Of a DNA stretch of 64,000 nt, positions 26,730 to 36,037 are shown piece after piece. Position 1 is the first letter of the stretch. The number at the start of each line of letters is the position of its first letter. Below the pieces are notes generated by a model. That model made no database searches. It was not told the origin of the DNA and saw nothing but the letters and a program-made list of their open reading frames with translations. The DNA comes from an uncultured Lachnospiraceae bacterium (lineage in GTDB: Bacteria; Bacillota; Clostridia; Lachnospirales; Lachnospiraceae): the NCBI GenBank assembly GCA_934899185.1, contig CAKXYI010000011.1, positions 1 through 64,000 on the forward strand, given 5' to 3'. The translations under genes were made by a program, and so were the position numbers.

Positions 26730-27788
26730 TTGAAAACGAAAAATTTACACATAACAAAAATCCTTGCATTTCTTCTGGTGGCTGCGCTTCTCTTTGGGGG
26801 AGCGGCACAGGTGCTTAGGATTTCTGATGATACACATTCCAGAGCAGAATTTGACACTTTCTATAGGCTGGATAAAGATAGTCTGGATGCCGTATGGATC
26901 GGTGCCAGTGCGGTACAATCATCTTTTATACCATCGGAGGCATATACCCATAATGGTGTGCAGATGTACGGTCTTGGAACAGCAAGTCAACCGGTTGCAT
27001 TGACGAAATATCTCCTGCAGGAAGTGCAAAAGACACAGGATCCCAAGGTCTACCTGATCGATATCCGTATGTTGGCATATGACTATGATGTGATGGGCAA
27101 TGAGATCTTCTGCGATAACTATATTCGCCGTGTCACGGATTCTATGCGGTTTTCGAATAATCGGACACAAGCCATAAAAGATATGGTGGAACGATTGGAG
27201 AAAAAAACGGGCGCCGATGTCAATGCGTTTGACTATTATTTTAGTTTTACACTCTATCATAATCGTTGGAGTCAGTTGACGGCGGCTGATTTTGGCAAGG
27301 ATCCGGATAGTTTTATGGGCTATTATATTTATGATGAGACAGAATCTTTTGATAAACAGGAAACACTGGCAAGAAGAAGTGCAAAGCCACTGGAAGTCTC
27401 AAGTGATAACCAGCAGTACTTAGAGGAAATGCTGGATTATCTGGACACTTTTGATGGAAGGATTCTCTTTACGAATACCCCGAACAATCTGGAAGAGGAT
27501 AAGTTTGCCAACTACAATTACATCAAGAAAGAGATTGAAAGTCGGGGATATGAAGTGCTGGATCTGAACGATCATGTAGATGAGATCGGCTTGGACTATG
27601 AAACGGATTTCAACGAGAATATGCATGTGAATTACCGCGGAGCCTTTAAGATCACAGATTACATGGCAGACTATCTGAAAGAAAAGTACGAACTGCCGGA
27701 TCATAAAAAAGCAACAGACAGCATTTATGAAAAAACACAGGAAAGATTATTATCTTGCATCGAAGAAATGGAAAAACACAATGAATAA
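26730..27788 (+). CDS. membrane-anchored SGNH-like protein (DltD/AlgJ role)
   Basis: 352 residues from a TTG start with AGGAG 6 bases upstream. An N-terminal signal anchor (about residues 8-26) is followed by an extracellular domain. The nucleophile block reads VWIGASAVQSSF and the second block YGLGTASQP. Near the C-terminus ENMHVNYRGA replaces the usual DxxHxNxxG, so the acid of the triad appears to be Glu rather than Asp. Such proteins receive acyl groups from an MBOAT and pass them to the polymer, or edit them. Its position directly after the MBOAT supports this. Confidence 0.72.
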   Translation: MKTKNLHITKILAFLLVAALLFGGAAQVLRISDDTHSRAEFDTFYRLDKDSLDAVWIGASAVQSSFIPSEAYTHNGVQMYGLGTASQPVALTKYLLQEVQKTQDPKVYLIDIRMLAYDYDVMGNEIFCDNYIRRVTDSMRFSNNRTQAIKDMVERLEKKTGADVNAFDYYFSFTLYHNRWSQLTAADFGKDPDSFMGYYIYDETESFDKQETLARRSAKPLEVSSDNQQYLEEMLDYLDTFDGRILFTNTPNNLEEDKFANYNYIKKEIESRGYEVLDLNDHVDEIGLDYETDFNENMHVNYRGAFKITDYMADYLKEKYELPDHKKATDSIYEKTQERLLSCIEEMEKHNE

Positions 27789-28857
27789 TGTAATGATGGA
27801 TGAAAATGGAAAATTGCAAAGGGATTACTGGAACATTTTAAAGGGGATCGGAGCCCTTTGCGTTGTAGTGGGACATTGCGTTATGCCGGTGCAGAACTTT
27901 GTTTATCTGTTTCATGTGCCTCTCTTCTTTTTTATTTCAGGCTATATGTATCATGAGCAAAAATATGGGGATGCCCCGTATGACAATCTCAAAGGCCGTA
28001 TGAAATCCTGGGTAAAATATGTCGCCTTATACTTCGTTTATATTTTACTCCATAATGTCTTTGGTCATTATGATATGCTGCGCATTGACGAACCACTTTA
28101 TACAAAAGCGCAGATGGTGGAACAAATGGCATATGCAGTCATTGGGGATGGCAATGAACTCTTGGCAGGTCCGCTGTGGTTTGTTCCGGTGCTTGTGATT
28201 GGGTCTGCCTTTATGGGTTTTGTTATCTATTACAGCCGCATGTTGGAAGATCGGTTCAAAAGCAAAAAGATCAAATTCCTTTTTCAGGGAATTATCATAG
28301 GATGCAGCAGTATTGTGGGCTATCTCATGATTGCCTATGGTTGGGATCTGCCTGCACATATGCAGATTGCACTTGCGGTACAACCATATTTCTGGGTTGG
28401 CTATCTTCTGCGAAATTATATGCCTGATCTGGAGAAATATATAAAATACTGGGCAGGTATCATTCTGTTTTTGCTTCTTGCTATCTACAGCAGAAATCAT
28501 TTATATAGTCTGGTGGACGGTTATGTCAGCCCGATCATGTATGTCATGGCATTCCTGGGATTTTATGTCTGTATGTGTCTGGCAAAGGGAATCTGTGTTT
28601 TGCAAAAGAGCAATTATCTGCGCAGTTTGTTTGTCAAAATGGGGCAGGCATCCTTCCTTTTGATGGGAACGCATTTTATGATCATTCGCGGAATTGACCG
28701 TGTATATGCAGGCTATCATCAGAATATTTCCATGATGTATGAACACTATTTAGGAAATCATAATATATTGATTCCACTTTATTTATTATTGGGGATCGGT
28801 TTGCCGTTACTGCTGCAGGCATTTTGGAACAAACGGTTGAAAGGAGTTGCCAAATGA
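27781..28857 (+). CDS. acyltransferase-3 family membrane protein, tandem copy 1
   Basis: About 358 residues. The signature is YWNILKGIGALCVVVGH, then FVYLFHVPLFFFISGYMY, the OafA-type second helix with HxPLFFFxSG. ATG 27781 is preferred because ATGAATAA overlaps the stop of the SGNH-like gene; the ATG at 27727 would overlap it by 62 bases. The next gene is a close paralogue over its whole length. These two may accept different acyl donors or positions on the same glycan. Confidence 0.83.
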   Translation: MNNVMMDENGKLQRDYWNILKGIGALCVVVGHCVMPVQNFVYLFHVPLFFFISGYMYHEQKYGDAPYDNLKGRMKSWVKYVALYFVYILLHNVFGHYDMLRIDEPLYTKAQMVEQMAYAVIGDGNELLAGPLWFVPVLVIGSAFMGFVIYYSRMLEDRFKSKKIKFLFQGIIIGCSSIVGYLMIAYGWDLPAHMQIALAVQPYFWVGYLLRNYMPDLEKYIKYWAGIILFLLLAIYSRNHLYSLVDGYVSPIMYVMAFLGFYVCMCLAKGICVLQKSNYLRSLFVKMGQASFLLMGTHFMIIRGIDRVYAGYHQNISMMYEHYLGNHNILIPLYLLLGIGLPLLLQAFWNKRLKGVAK

Positions 28858-29909
28858 TAGAACAAAATCCGATCATGCCGGATCGACGATATTGGAATGT
28901 TTTAAAAGGGATTGGGATTCTTTGCGTTGTTCTGGGACATGCATGTAGTTGGGCGCATAACTTTGTGTATGAATTTCATATTCCCTTATTCTTTTTTATC
29001 TCTGGTTTTATGTATAGTGAAAAAAAATATGGGGATGATCCATACCTAAATGTGATCAACCGTTTCAAGTCATCCTGGATCAAGTATGTTATCGTTTATT
29101 GGATCATCATGTTGTTACATAATTCCCTGATCCGTTGGGGCTTTATGCCGATAGGAACAGAATACTTTAATTTGCGAACGCTGGCAGCGGCATGTGCTTT
29201 TGTACTGTTAGGCACAGCCAATGAATTGATGGGCGGAACATTGTGGTTTGTCCCGGCACTTTGTATGGCATCTGTGTTCCTTGGATTTCTTGTTACGATC
29301 AGTCGAAAAATCGAAAAGAAAACGGGCAACTCTTATCTCAAATTTGCTTTTCAGTTTGTAGCCATCCTGATATGTTCTCTTGTTGGATGCATTGTCATAT
29401 CTATTTTAATGCCTGCCAATATTCAGGTATCGCTTACGGTCATGCCATTTTTGTGGATAGGATATCTACTCAGAAACTATGGCAAGGGATTGGAAAAGTA
29501 TCTGTCTGCCTGTGCTGCGGTCATCTTGGCGCTTGCTATTTATTTTATCAGTTTTCACCACAGTCTGGATCTGATCATTGGCATTTTATATCCGGGTATG
29601 TATCTGGTGGCGTTTTCCGGTATTTATGTGTGCATGGTGCTGGCAAAATATCTCAGCCGTCTGAAAAAGATCGGTTCTTTGATAGCGTCCTGTGGAAAGG
29701 CATCTTTCTGGATCATGGCAGTGCATTTTCCGCTGATCAAGATCATCGACCGTATCTGGGCGGCGCATATAGGAGATCCGGATCGGGCATTGTATCTGAC
29801 CTTGCCACATTCTTTTGATTATATGTGGCCGGTCTATTTGTTGCTGGGCATTGGCGTGCCATTATTAGGATATCAGTTCGTGCAAAAGTTAAAAAATAGA
29901 GGGAAATGA
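28854..29909 (+). CDS. acyltransferase-3 family membrane protein, tandem copy 2
   Basis: About 351 residues, a tandem duplicate of the previous gene: YWNVLKGIGILCVVLGH and FVYEFHIPLFFFISGFMY. The ATG at 28854 overlaps the previous stop codon (ATGA), and AAAGGAG sits 7 bases upstream; the ATG at 28824 lacks such a site. The first outer segment (ACSWAH against CVMPVQ) differs between the copies, and this is where acceptor selection could differ. Confidence 0.84.
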   Translation: MIEQNPIMPDRRYWNVLKGIGILCVVLGHACSWAHNFVYEFHIPLFFFISGFMYSEKKYGDDPYLNVINRFKSSWIKYVIVYWIIMLLHNSLIRWGFMPIGTEYFNLRTLAAACAFVLLGTANELMGGTLWFVPALCMASVFLGFLVTISRKIEKKTGNSYLKFAFQFVAILICSLVGCIVISILMPANIQVSLTVMPFLWIGYLLRNYGKGLEKYLSACAAVILALAIYFISFHHSLDLIIGILYPGMYLVAFSGIYVCMVLAKYLSRLKKIGSLIASCGKASFWIMAVHFPLIKIIDRIWAAHIGDPDRALYLTLPHSFDYMWPVYLLLGIGVPLLGYQFVQKLKNRGK

Positions 29910-29911
29910 TC

Positions 29912-31699
29912 ATGAAAAAAGAATTACTGTATCCGTTTGACGCAAACTATATTTTAGCCAAAAAGAAAAGAATCAAAAGAGAATTATTGGCAGAGGGCGA
30001 GCGTTTTGTTGATAAGAAGATTGCTATTTTGGGCGGTTCCACGACAAATGATATTAAACTGATTCTGGAATTGTTTTTATTAAATCAGGGGATCCGTCCG
30101 AGTTTTTATGAGTCCGAATATAATAAATATTATGAGGATGCAGTCTTTGATAATGCAGAACTGGAGGCATTTGCACCGGATCTGATCTATATCCACACAA
30201 GCAATCGAAATATTACGCGTTATCCACAAATGAGCGATTCCAAAAGTCAGATCACAGACTTATTGGAGGAAGAGTTTCAGAAATATTGTACAATCTGGGA
30301 AAGCATATCTGCTAAATATCATTGCCCAATCATACAGAACAACTTTGAAATGCCTATGTATCGTCTGCTGGGAAATCGGGATGCCAGCGATATGCATGGG
30401 AAGGTTAATTTTTTGACCAGACTCAATATGATGTTCTACGATTATGCGGACAGCCATGAAGATTTTTATATCTGTGATATCAATTATATTTCTGCTGACT
30501 ATGGGCTGGCAGAATGGTCGGATCCATTTTTCTACCATATGTATAAATACGCTTTGAATGTAAATGCCATTCCTTATCTGGCATTTAATGTGGCGAATAT
30601 CATCAAATCTGTATTTGGCAAAAATAAAAAGGGGCTGGTGCTTGATCTGGATAATACCTTATGGGGCGGTGTCATCGGGGATGACGGCGTGGAAAATATT
30701 GCGCTGGGGCAGGAAGTCGCAGAGGGACAGATCTATTCCGAATTTCAAAATTATGTGAAAGAGCAGACACAGTTGGGTGTGATCTTAAACATTGATTCGA
30801 AGAATGAGTTTGAAAATGCCAAGGCGGGTATTGAACATCCGGACAGTGCATTTGGCATGGAAGATTTCATCGAGATAAAAGCAAATTGGGAACCGAAAGA
30901 TCAGAATTTCAGGGAAATTGCGGAAGATCTAAATCTGCTGCCGGAGAGTTTGGTATTTGTAGATGACAACCCGGCAGAGCGTACCATTGTGGAGCAAAAT
31001 TTAGGGGGGATATGTGCACCGGAGATCGGGGATGCGAGAGATTATATTCGTATCTTAGACCGCAACGGATTTTTTGAGACAACGATTTTGTCCGAGGATG
31101 ATCAGAAACGTAATGAGATGTATCGTGCCAATGCAGATCGAAAGAAAAGTCAGCATGCTTTTACAGACTACCATGCGTATCTGGAGTCCTTGCAGATGAA
31201 AGGAACAATCCTACCATTTGATGAGATGTCCTTGAACCGTGTGGCGCAGTTGTCGAACAAGAGCAACCAGTTTAATCTGACGACGAGGCGCTATACGCGG
31301 GACGAGATGGAAATGCGGGCGGAAGATGAGACCTATATTACCTTATACGGAAAATTAGAGGATAAATTTGGCGATAATGGCATTGTATCTGTTGTCATAG
31401 GCAAGAGGGTTCAAGAAGAATGTCATATCGAATTGTGGATCATGAGTTGCCGCGTCCTAAAAAGAGATATGGAATATGCTATGTTGGATAGTCTGGTAGA
31501 AACTTGTCAAAATAAGGGAATCAAAAAGATACGAGGTTTCTACTATCCGACCGCGAAAAATGCAATGGTCAAGGATTTTTACGGCGAGATGGGATTTTCA
31601 CAGGTAGCATGTGATGCGGATGGAAACAGCGAATGGGAATTAGATATCACATCGGTCTGGGAAAAGAAAAATGACGTGATCTGTGTAAATGGAGAGTAG
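29912..31699 (+). CDS. FkbH-type HAD-superfamily protein with GNAT-like C-terminus
   Basis: About 595 residues. An N-terminal part of about 230 residues precedes a HAD phosphatase domain with LVLDLDNTLWGGVIGDDG (nucleophile Asp in DLDNT) and FVDDNPAERT. A C-terminal acetyltransferase-like region follows (MSCRVLKRDMEYAML). FkbH enzymes load a glyceryl group from 1,3-bisphosphoglycerate onto an acyl carrier protein in polyketide pathways; relatives also occur in surface-glycan loci. An ACP gene lies 4.7 kb upstream in the same run, so loading of that ACP is a plausible inference. Start 29912 is preferred (AGAGGG 8 bases upstream); ATG 29906 adds two residues. Confidence 0.85.
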   Translation: MKKELLYPFDANYILAKKKRIKRELLAEGERFVDKKIAILGGSTTNDIKLILELFLLNQGIRPSFYESEYNKYYEDAVFDNAELEAFAPDLIYIHTSNRNITRYPQMSDSKSQITDLLEEEFQKYCTIWESISAKYHCPIIQNNFEMPMYRLLGNRDASDMHGKVNFLTRLNMMFYDYADSHEDFYICDINYISADYGLAEWSDPFFYHMYKYALNVNAIPYLAFNVANIIKSVFGKNKKGLVLDLDNTLWGGVIGDDGVENIALGQEVAEGQIYSEFQNYVKEQTQLGVILNIDSKNEFENAKAGIEHPDSAFGMEDFIEIKANWEPKDQNFREIAEDLNLLPESLVFVDDNPAERTIVEQNLGGICAPEIGDARDYIRILDRNGFFETTILSEDDQKRNEMYRANADRKKSQHAFTDYHAYLESLQMKGTILPFDEMSLNRVAQLSNKSNQFNLTTRRYTRDEMEMRAEDETYITLYGKLEDKFGDNGIVSVVIGKRVQEECHIELWIMSCRVLKRDMEYAMLDSLVETCQNKGIKKIRGFYYPTAKNAMVKDFYGEMGFSQVACDADGNSEWELDITSVWEKKNDVICVNGE

Positions 31700-31713
31700 A
31701 CAAGGATTAGGTG

Positions 31714-32757
31714 ATGGAGCGACAGGAGTATATAGATGTTTTAAGGGGAATATCCATAATAGGTGTTATAGCGATACATGTCATCAGTGTTTTGGGAGGC
31801 GTTGAGGCATGTGGGAGTCATATCGTATATTTAGGAATCACGCGTTATTGTGTTGTGATGTTTTTTCTTTGTACTGGGGCAATACTGCTAAGAAAAGACA
31901 GAAAATTGAATATCAGGAAATTATATACAAAAAACATTCCAAGATTTTTTGCCGCTATTTTTCTTTATGGGCTTTTACATAAGGTCGTGCGCTTCTTTTT
32001 AGGACAATATGGTGACATGACATTTGGAAGGTTGCTATTGTCCTATCCGAAGAAATTTATCACCGGAGAGTTAGAATTTTCCTTTTGGTATATGTATGCG
32101 TTGATCCCTATTTATTTTATGCTTCCTGTTTTAAAGGCAATCGTGATGCCGGATCATGACCGGAAGGTTGTAAAGATATTTTTGTTTTTATGGGGCATGG
32201 CAAGTCTGATCAATGGTCTGTCGCAGTTAATGCCATTATCTTTTTTGAATACATGGACAAATGGTAACTGGAATTTTTGCACGGTATATGGGTATCCGGG
32301 CTATGTGGTTCTGGGTGCCTATTTAGGCGAAAGAAACTATACGAAAAGACAACGATGGGGGATATATGTGTTAGGAGGACTGGCATGTATCGTGGCTATT
32401 CTTGATCAGTTGGTCCGTGTGGAAAAGGGGTATAGTCTGGAATATACCTTATTTGATTATTATTCCCCGACAACGATTGTCTTGGCGATAGCGGTCTTTG
32501 TTGGCGTCAGACATTTGGGACTGAAAAGGAAAGCAGAGAAAAATTATGATAAGATCCTGACGTTTGCAGGGCGTTATTCTATGGGAATGTTTTTTTTACA
32601 TACGGTTGTTCTCTTAATACTACAGGAAAGGCTGCTGAAATATTATACCAATGTCAGACCGGTCAGAAGTCTGGTGTATATCGCCTTGATCTTTTTGCTT
32701 ACGCTTGGTATCGTGTGGGGATTGGCGAGCAATAAATACAGTAGAAAATGGATATGA
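31714..32757 (+). CDS. acyltransferase-3 family membrane protein
   Basis: About 347 residues. The signature is YIDVLRGISIIGVIAIHVIS and the second helix VVMFFLCTGAILL. YSMGMFFLHTV near the C-terminus matches the conserved GxFxLH element. ATG 31714 has AAGGA 8 bases upstream; GTG 31711 is directly before it. This one resembles WecH-like O-acetyltransferases in length and lacks any extra domain. Confidence 0.82.
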   Translation: MERQEYIDVLRGISIIGVIAIHVISVLGGVEACGSHIVYLGITRYCVVMFFLCTGAILLRKDRKLNIRKLYTKNIPRFFAAIFLYGLLHKVVRFFLGQYGDMTFGRLLLSYPKKFITGELEFSFWYMYALIPIYFMLPVLKAIVMPDHDRKVVKIFLFLWGMASLINGLSQLMPLSFLNTWTNGNWNFCTVYGYPGYVVLGAYLGERNYTKRQRWGIYVLGGLACIVAILDQLVRVEKGYSLEYTLFDYYSPTTIVLAIAVFVGVRHLGLKRKAEKNYDKILTFAGRYSMGMFFLHTVVLLILQERLLKYYTNVRPVRSLVYIALIFLLTLGIVWGLASNKYSRKWI

Positions 32758-32825
32758 TATAGAGTTGGTGTTAGTGCTGGCGTATATCGTAGTTTGCTTT
32801 GATAGCAATAAGGAAAAGGAAGGAT

Positions 32826-34406
32826 ATGAAAAAAGAAAAGTATATTAGTATCGTGTTGATCGGTGTTCTCTTATGTGGTTGTGCGAAGGGCGACCAAAAG
32901 ATTGCATCCAAGGATCTACAGGATACAGAACGCGAGATACAGCAGTTGGATGCAGCACAGGCAGAGTATCTGGAACTTCCGGAAACAATAGCAGAATTAT
33001 CGGATAGCCGGTTGGAAGAGCAGGATATCGACAGGATAGAAGGGTATGATACCGGAAACTTGGATTATCAAATCATGGATCGTATGCAATCTTTGGGGTG
33101 TGGGGGCAAGGAGTTTACGCAGCCCGTCCAAACATGTGAAACACTTTATCAGGACTTATGCGAAAAGAAGATAGACCTTACAGATAAAGAAGTCGTGACG
33201 TTTACACAAAAGACTGGAAATGCCTTGCAAGAAATGATCGATGCAAATGCAGGAAAAGTCATTCTGATCAAAAGTGAACGCATCAGAATCAGTCAGCCGA
33301 TCCGGTTGAAGGAAAACACCTATTTACTGGCACAAGGATGTCATATCGAGGCAGGTGTCGATGGGGAACTTATCCTTGGTAAAAATGTTTCCAATGTTGT
33401 TTTATCGGGCATGGATATAGAGGGCAGAGCAGATAATGCGCTGGTGATGGATGGTTGTCAGGATGTTGTGATCGCGAATTGCCATGTCAGTGGAATGAAG
33501 CAACGGGGGTTAAGGATTCAGGGAAGATCAGAAGATATCATTGTTGCGAACAATCTGTTTACGGAAAATGCAGCGGGTGGGGTAACCGTGGTCGGTGATG
33601 CCAAAAGAATATTATTTTACCGGAATGATGGTAGCAACAACTATGGGTGCATCAATGATAATGCGGGATTTTCCTTTGGAAACTGTTATGATACGGAGCA
33701 TTTTCCTTCAGAGATCATTGTTTATCAGAATACGTCCTCTGACAATCAATCCGGTGGTATGTATTGCAGTGGTTTATACAAGAGTTATTTTATAAGCAAC
33801 ACGGTCACGGGCAACCAGAAAGAAGGAACTTGTCTGGATTGGCAGACTTTTGGCTGTTATCTTTTGAAGAACACTTATCAGGGAAATGGCTGGCGGGCAG
33901 ATCAGAGTGATGAAATTTTAGAAGCCGATGAAGTCTTGCAGGATGGGCGCATGGACGATGGGTCATCTAAGGCAAAACTGCCGGGAGTTTCTCTGGACAA
34001 TGCTGCGTATAATATTTTAGAACAAAATACCGCCACACAAAATGGTGGGAGTGGTATCAAGATGGTTCGCGCCAGCGTGGGAAATCTGATTTATAACAAT
34101 GCCGTTATAGATAACAACACGGGAGAAAATGAGCGTTATCATTTCTTTGGGATAGAACTTGGCGGTGAACCTTATGCAGAGGAAAAATGGAATATGGATT
34201 TTGGATCCGATTATGGAAATATTATTTCAAATAATCATATTTCGGGCGCGCATTACGCCGCTTTGTTTTTAGCCGAAGGGGCAGGGGATAATGTGATCTA
34301 TAGAAATATCTCTGATGGTGAAACGCATTGGATGATAGAGTCCATTGCAGAGAGAAAAAATGTATTTGATGCAAATGCAGGCGAAAAACCAAATCGGATA
34401 TTGTAA
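32826..34406 (+). CDS. right-handed beta-helix surface lipoprotein
   Basis: About 526 residues. The signal peptide ends in LLCGC, giving lipid-modified Cys19. An acidic, helical stretch of about 130 residues follows, then many short repeats of the beta-helix type with ladders of Asn and Val/Ile (residues about 170-510), for example VVIANCHVSG and IIVANNLFTEN. These resemble parallel beta-helix domains found in polysaccharide lyases, epimerases and phage depolymerases. No catalytic residues can be assigned by eye. AAGGAAGG is directly before the ATG. It may bind, trim or modify the glycan made by the locus on the cell surface. Confidence 0.72.
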   Translation: MKKEKYISIVLIGVLLCGCAKGDQKIASKDLQDTEREIQQLDAAQAEYLELPETIAELSDSRLEEQDIDRIEGYDTGNLDYQIMDRMQSLGCGGKEFTQPVQTCETLYQDLCEKKIDLTDKEVVTFTQKTGNALQEMIDANAGKVILIKSERIRISQPIRLKENTYLLAQGCHIEAGVDGELILGKNVSNVVLSGMDIEGRADNALVMDGCQDVVIANCHVSGMKQRGLRIQGRSEDIIVANNLFTENAAGGVTVVGDAKRILFYRNDGSNNYGCINDNAGFSFGNCYDTEHFPSEIIVYQNTSSDNQSGGMYCSGLYKSYFISNTVTGNQKEGTCLDWQTFGCYLLKNTYQGNGWRADQSDEILEADEVLQDGRMDDGSSKAKLPGVSLDNAAYNILEQNTATQNGGSGIKMVRASVGNLIYNNAVIDNNTGENERYHFFGIELGGEPYAEEKWNMDFGSDYGNIISNNHISGAHYAALFLAEGAGDNVIYRNISDGETHWMIESIAERKNVFDANAGEKPNRIL

Positions 34407-34417
34407 AATAAATTAGG

Positions 34418-36034
34418 ATGATAAATAAGAAGCATAGAACTGGTATGGACATCACAGCAATCAGAAAAGGATGTATCACAGTGATCGATATTTTGGCAAA
34501 AATAGCCATCGCTGCAATAGGAATTGTCATATTTTTTACGCATCTGGGAAAAACAGGACTTTTTTCTCTACAGGGGCGAGTGTTGATTGCAGATGTGATC
34601 CCTAATCTGGTGTGGGGGATAGGTATTATTCTGGCATATTGGGGCTGGAACAAGATCATAAAACGACGCAATGAAAAAGCATTACAGATCAGAACCTTGC
34701 TTTGTATGCAAATATTACTGTTGTTGACACAGATTTTTCTTGCAAAACAACTATTTTTCTATGGGGGACAGGATCTGGGGAATGTATATATGGCGGCAAA
34801 GATTACGGCGGCTGGAGGACAGGATGCTTTTTTTACACAGGATTATTTTCAGATGTGTCCCAATAATCTGGCTTTATATGCCATTTTTCTTGTAGCATGT
34901 AAAATAGAAGCAGTGACTGGCATAAATGCATATGGTATTTTGGTAGGAAGCAGTATTGTCTGTGCAAATCTGGCGGTATTGTTGATACAAATGTGTCTGC
35001 AAGAAATGAAGATTGATGGTCATATTCGACTTGTTACATATGTGATCTCGATTATTTTGATAGGACTTTCGCCATGGATCGTTGTCCCATATACCGATAT
35101 GTTGTCGATGATGATACCGGTTTTGACTTTTTATCTGTATCTGCGTCTGTGTGTATATAAAAAACATCAAAGAACCATATACTTTTTATTACTATTTATT
35201 CCTTTGTTATTCAGCAGATTAAAGATTCTTAATATCATTATATTGTTAGCAATGTGTATTGTTGAAATTGTGTTTGGAATCCGTAAGAGGTCAAAACAAG
35301 CATATGTGCAAGGCCTGGTGCTTACATGCATAGCAATTCTGCTGGTAAGCAGTATTGTTATTGGAGCACGTAAGGAATTGCATTATCAGGCAGACAAAGA
35401 TAAGGCCTTGTCGGTGGAATGGTTTTTACTATTAGGATCAAATAAGGAATCCTATGGACAATGGAACAAAGCAGATTATATTCTGGCAGTAGAAACGCCG
35501 CAAAGTAAAACGGATCGGATACAAACCGTTGAAAAGACGATCACAAATCGAATAAAAGAATATGGGTTTATGGGAAGTGCAGAGCATATAAAGAACAAAA
35601 TACATATTTTTTTTAATGATGCTACATTTGGATTTGGTATTTCAGGCGGCTTTGTCGGGCATATGTCTCCGGCAAAGGATCAGATCCAGGATGCTTTTCG
35701 ACAGTTTTTCTTTCCGGCAGAGAATGATAACATTGCCTGCTCTATGAAGGGGTATGGAAAATATCATCTGGCATATATGATCTTATGTCAGGTTACATGG
35801 ATCATGGTTATTATGGGGATGATAAAGTTGATCTGGGAACGTGTGACAGTGAAGGAAGAAAAAGGTATGGTGTTAGAGGTGACCTTTATCGGTATTTTCC
35901 TTTTTTGTATGTTGTTTGAGGTCAGTCCGCGATTATTGCTCAGTTATCTGCCTATCTTTATCCTAATGGCTGCCTTGGGATATAAAGGACAATATGAAAA
36001 ATCCCATGTGACCACGATCTGGCAGAATAGGTAA
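34418..36034 (+). CDS. polytopic GT-C-like glycosyltransferase (GT39-like)
   Basis: 538 residues with about twelve membrane segments. The first outer loop contains GGQDLGNVYMAA and DYFQMCPNNLALYAIF. The DYFxxxPNN element is typical of uncharacterised GT39-like membrane proteins in Firmicutes that use polyprenyl-phosphate sugars. An ATG at 34445 could be the true start; the site before 34418 (TTAGG) is too close. The neighbouring DPM1/CsbB-like transferases would supply its lipid-linked donor, if the assignment is right. Confidence 0.6.
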   Translation: MINKKHRTGMDITAIRKGCITVIDILAKIAIAAIGIVIFFTHLGKTGLFSLQGRVLIADVIPNLVWGIGIILAYWGWNKIIKRRNEKALQIRTLLCMQILLLLTQIFLAKQLFFYGGQDLGNVYMAAKITAAGGQDAFFTQDYFQMCPNNLALYAIFLVACKIEAVTGINAYGILVGSSIVCANLAVLLIQMCLQEMKIDGHIRLVTYVISIILIGLSPWIVVPYTDMLSMMIPVLTFYLYLRLCVYKKHQRTIYFLLLFIPLLFSRLKILNIIILLAMCIVEIVFGIRKRSKQAYVQGLVLTCIAILLVSSIVIGARKELHYQADKDKALSVEWFLLLGSNKESYGQWNKADYILAVETPQSKTDRIQTVEKTITNRIKEYGFMGSAEHIKNKIHIFFNDATFGFGISGGFVGHMSPAKDQIQDAFRQFFFPAENDNIACSMKGYGKYHLAYMILCQVTWIMVIMGMIKLIWERVTVKEEKGMVLEVTFIGIFLFCMLFEVSPRLLLSYLPIFILMAALGYKGQYEKSHVTTIWQNR

Positions 36035-36037
36035 GAG

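Noticed and set aside
23769..27788. The ACP/MaoC/SDR genes as part of housekeeping fatty-acid synthesis
   Set aside because: No ketosynthase, malonyl transferase or enoyl reductase genes nearby, and the ACP is directly followed by MBOAT and SGNH-like genes within a glycan locus.
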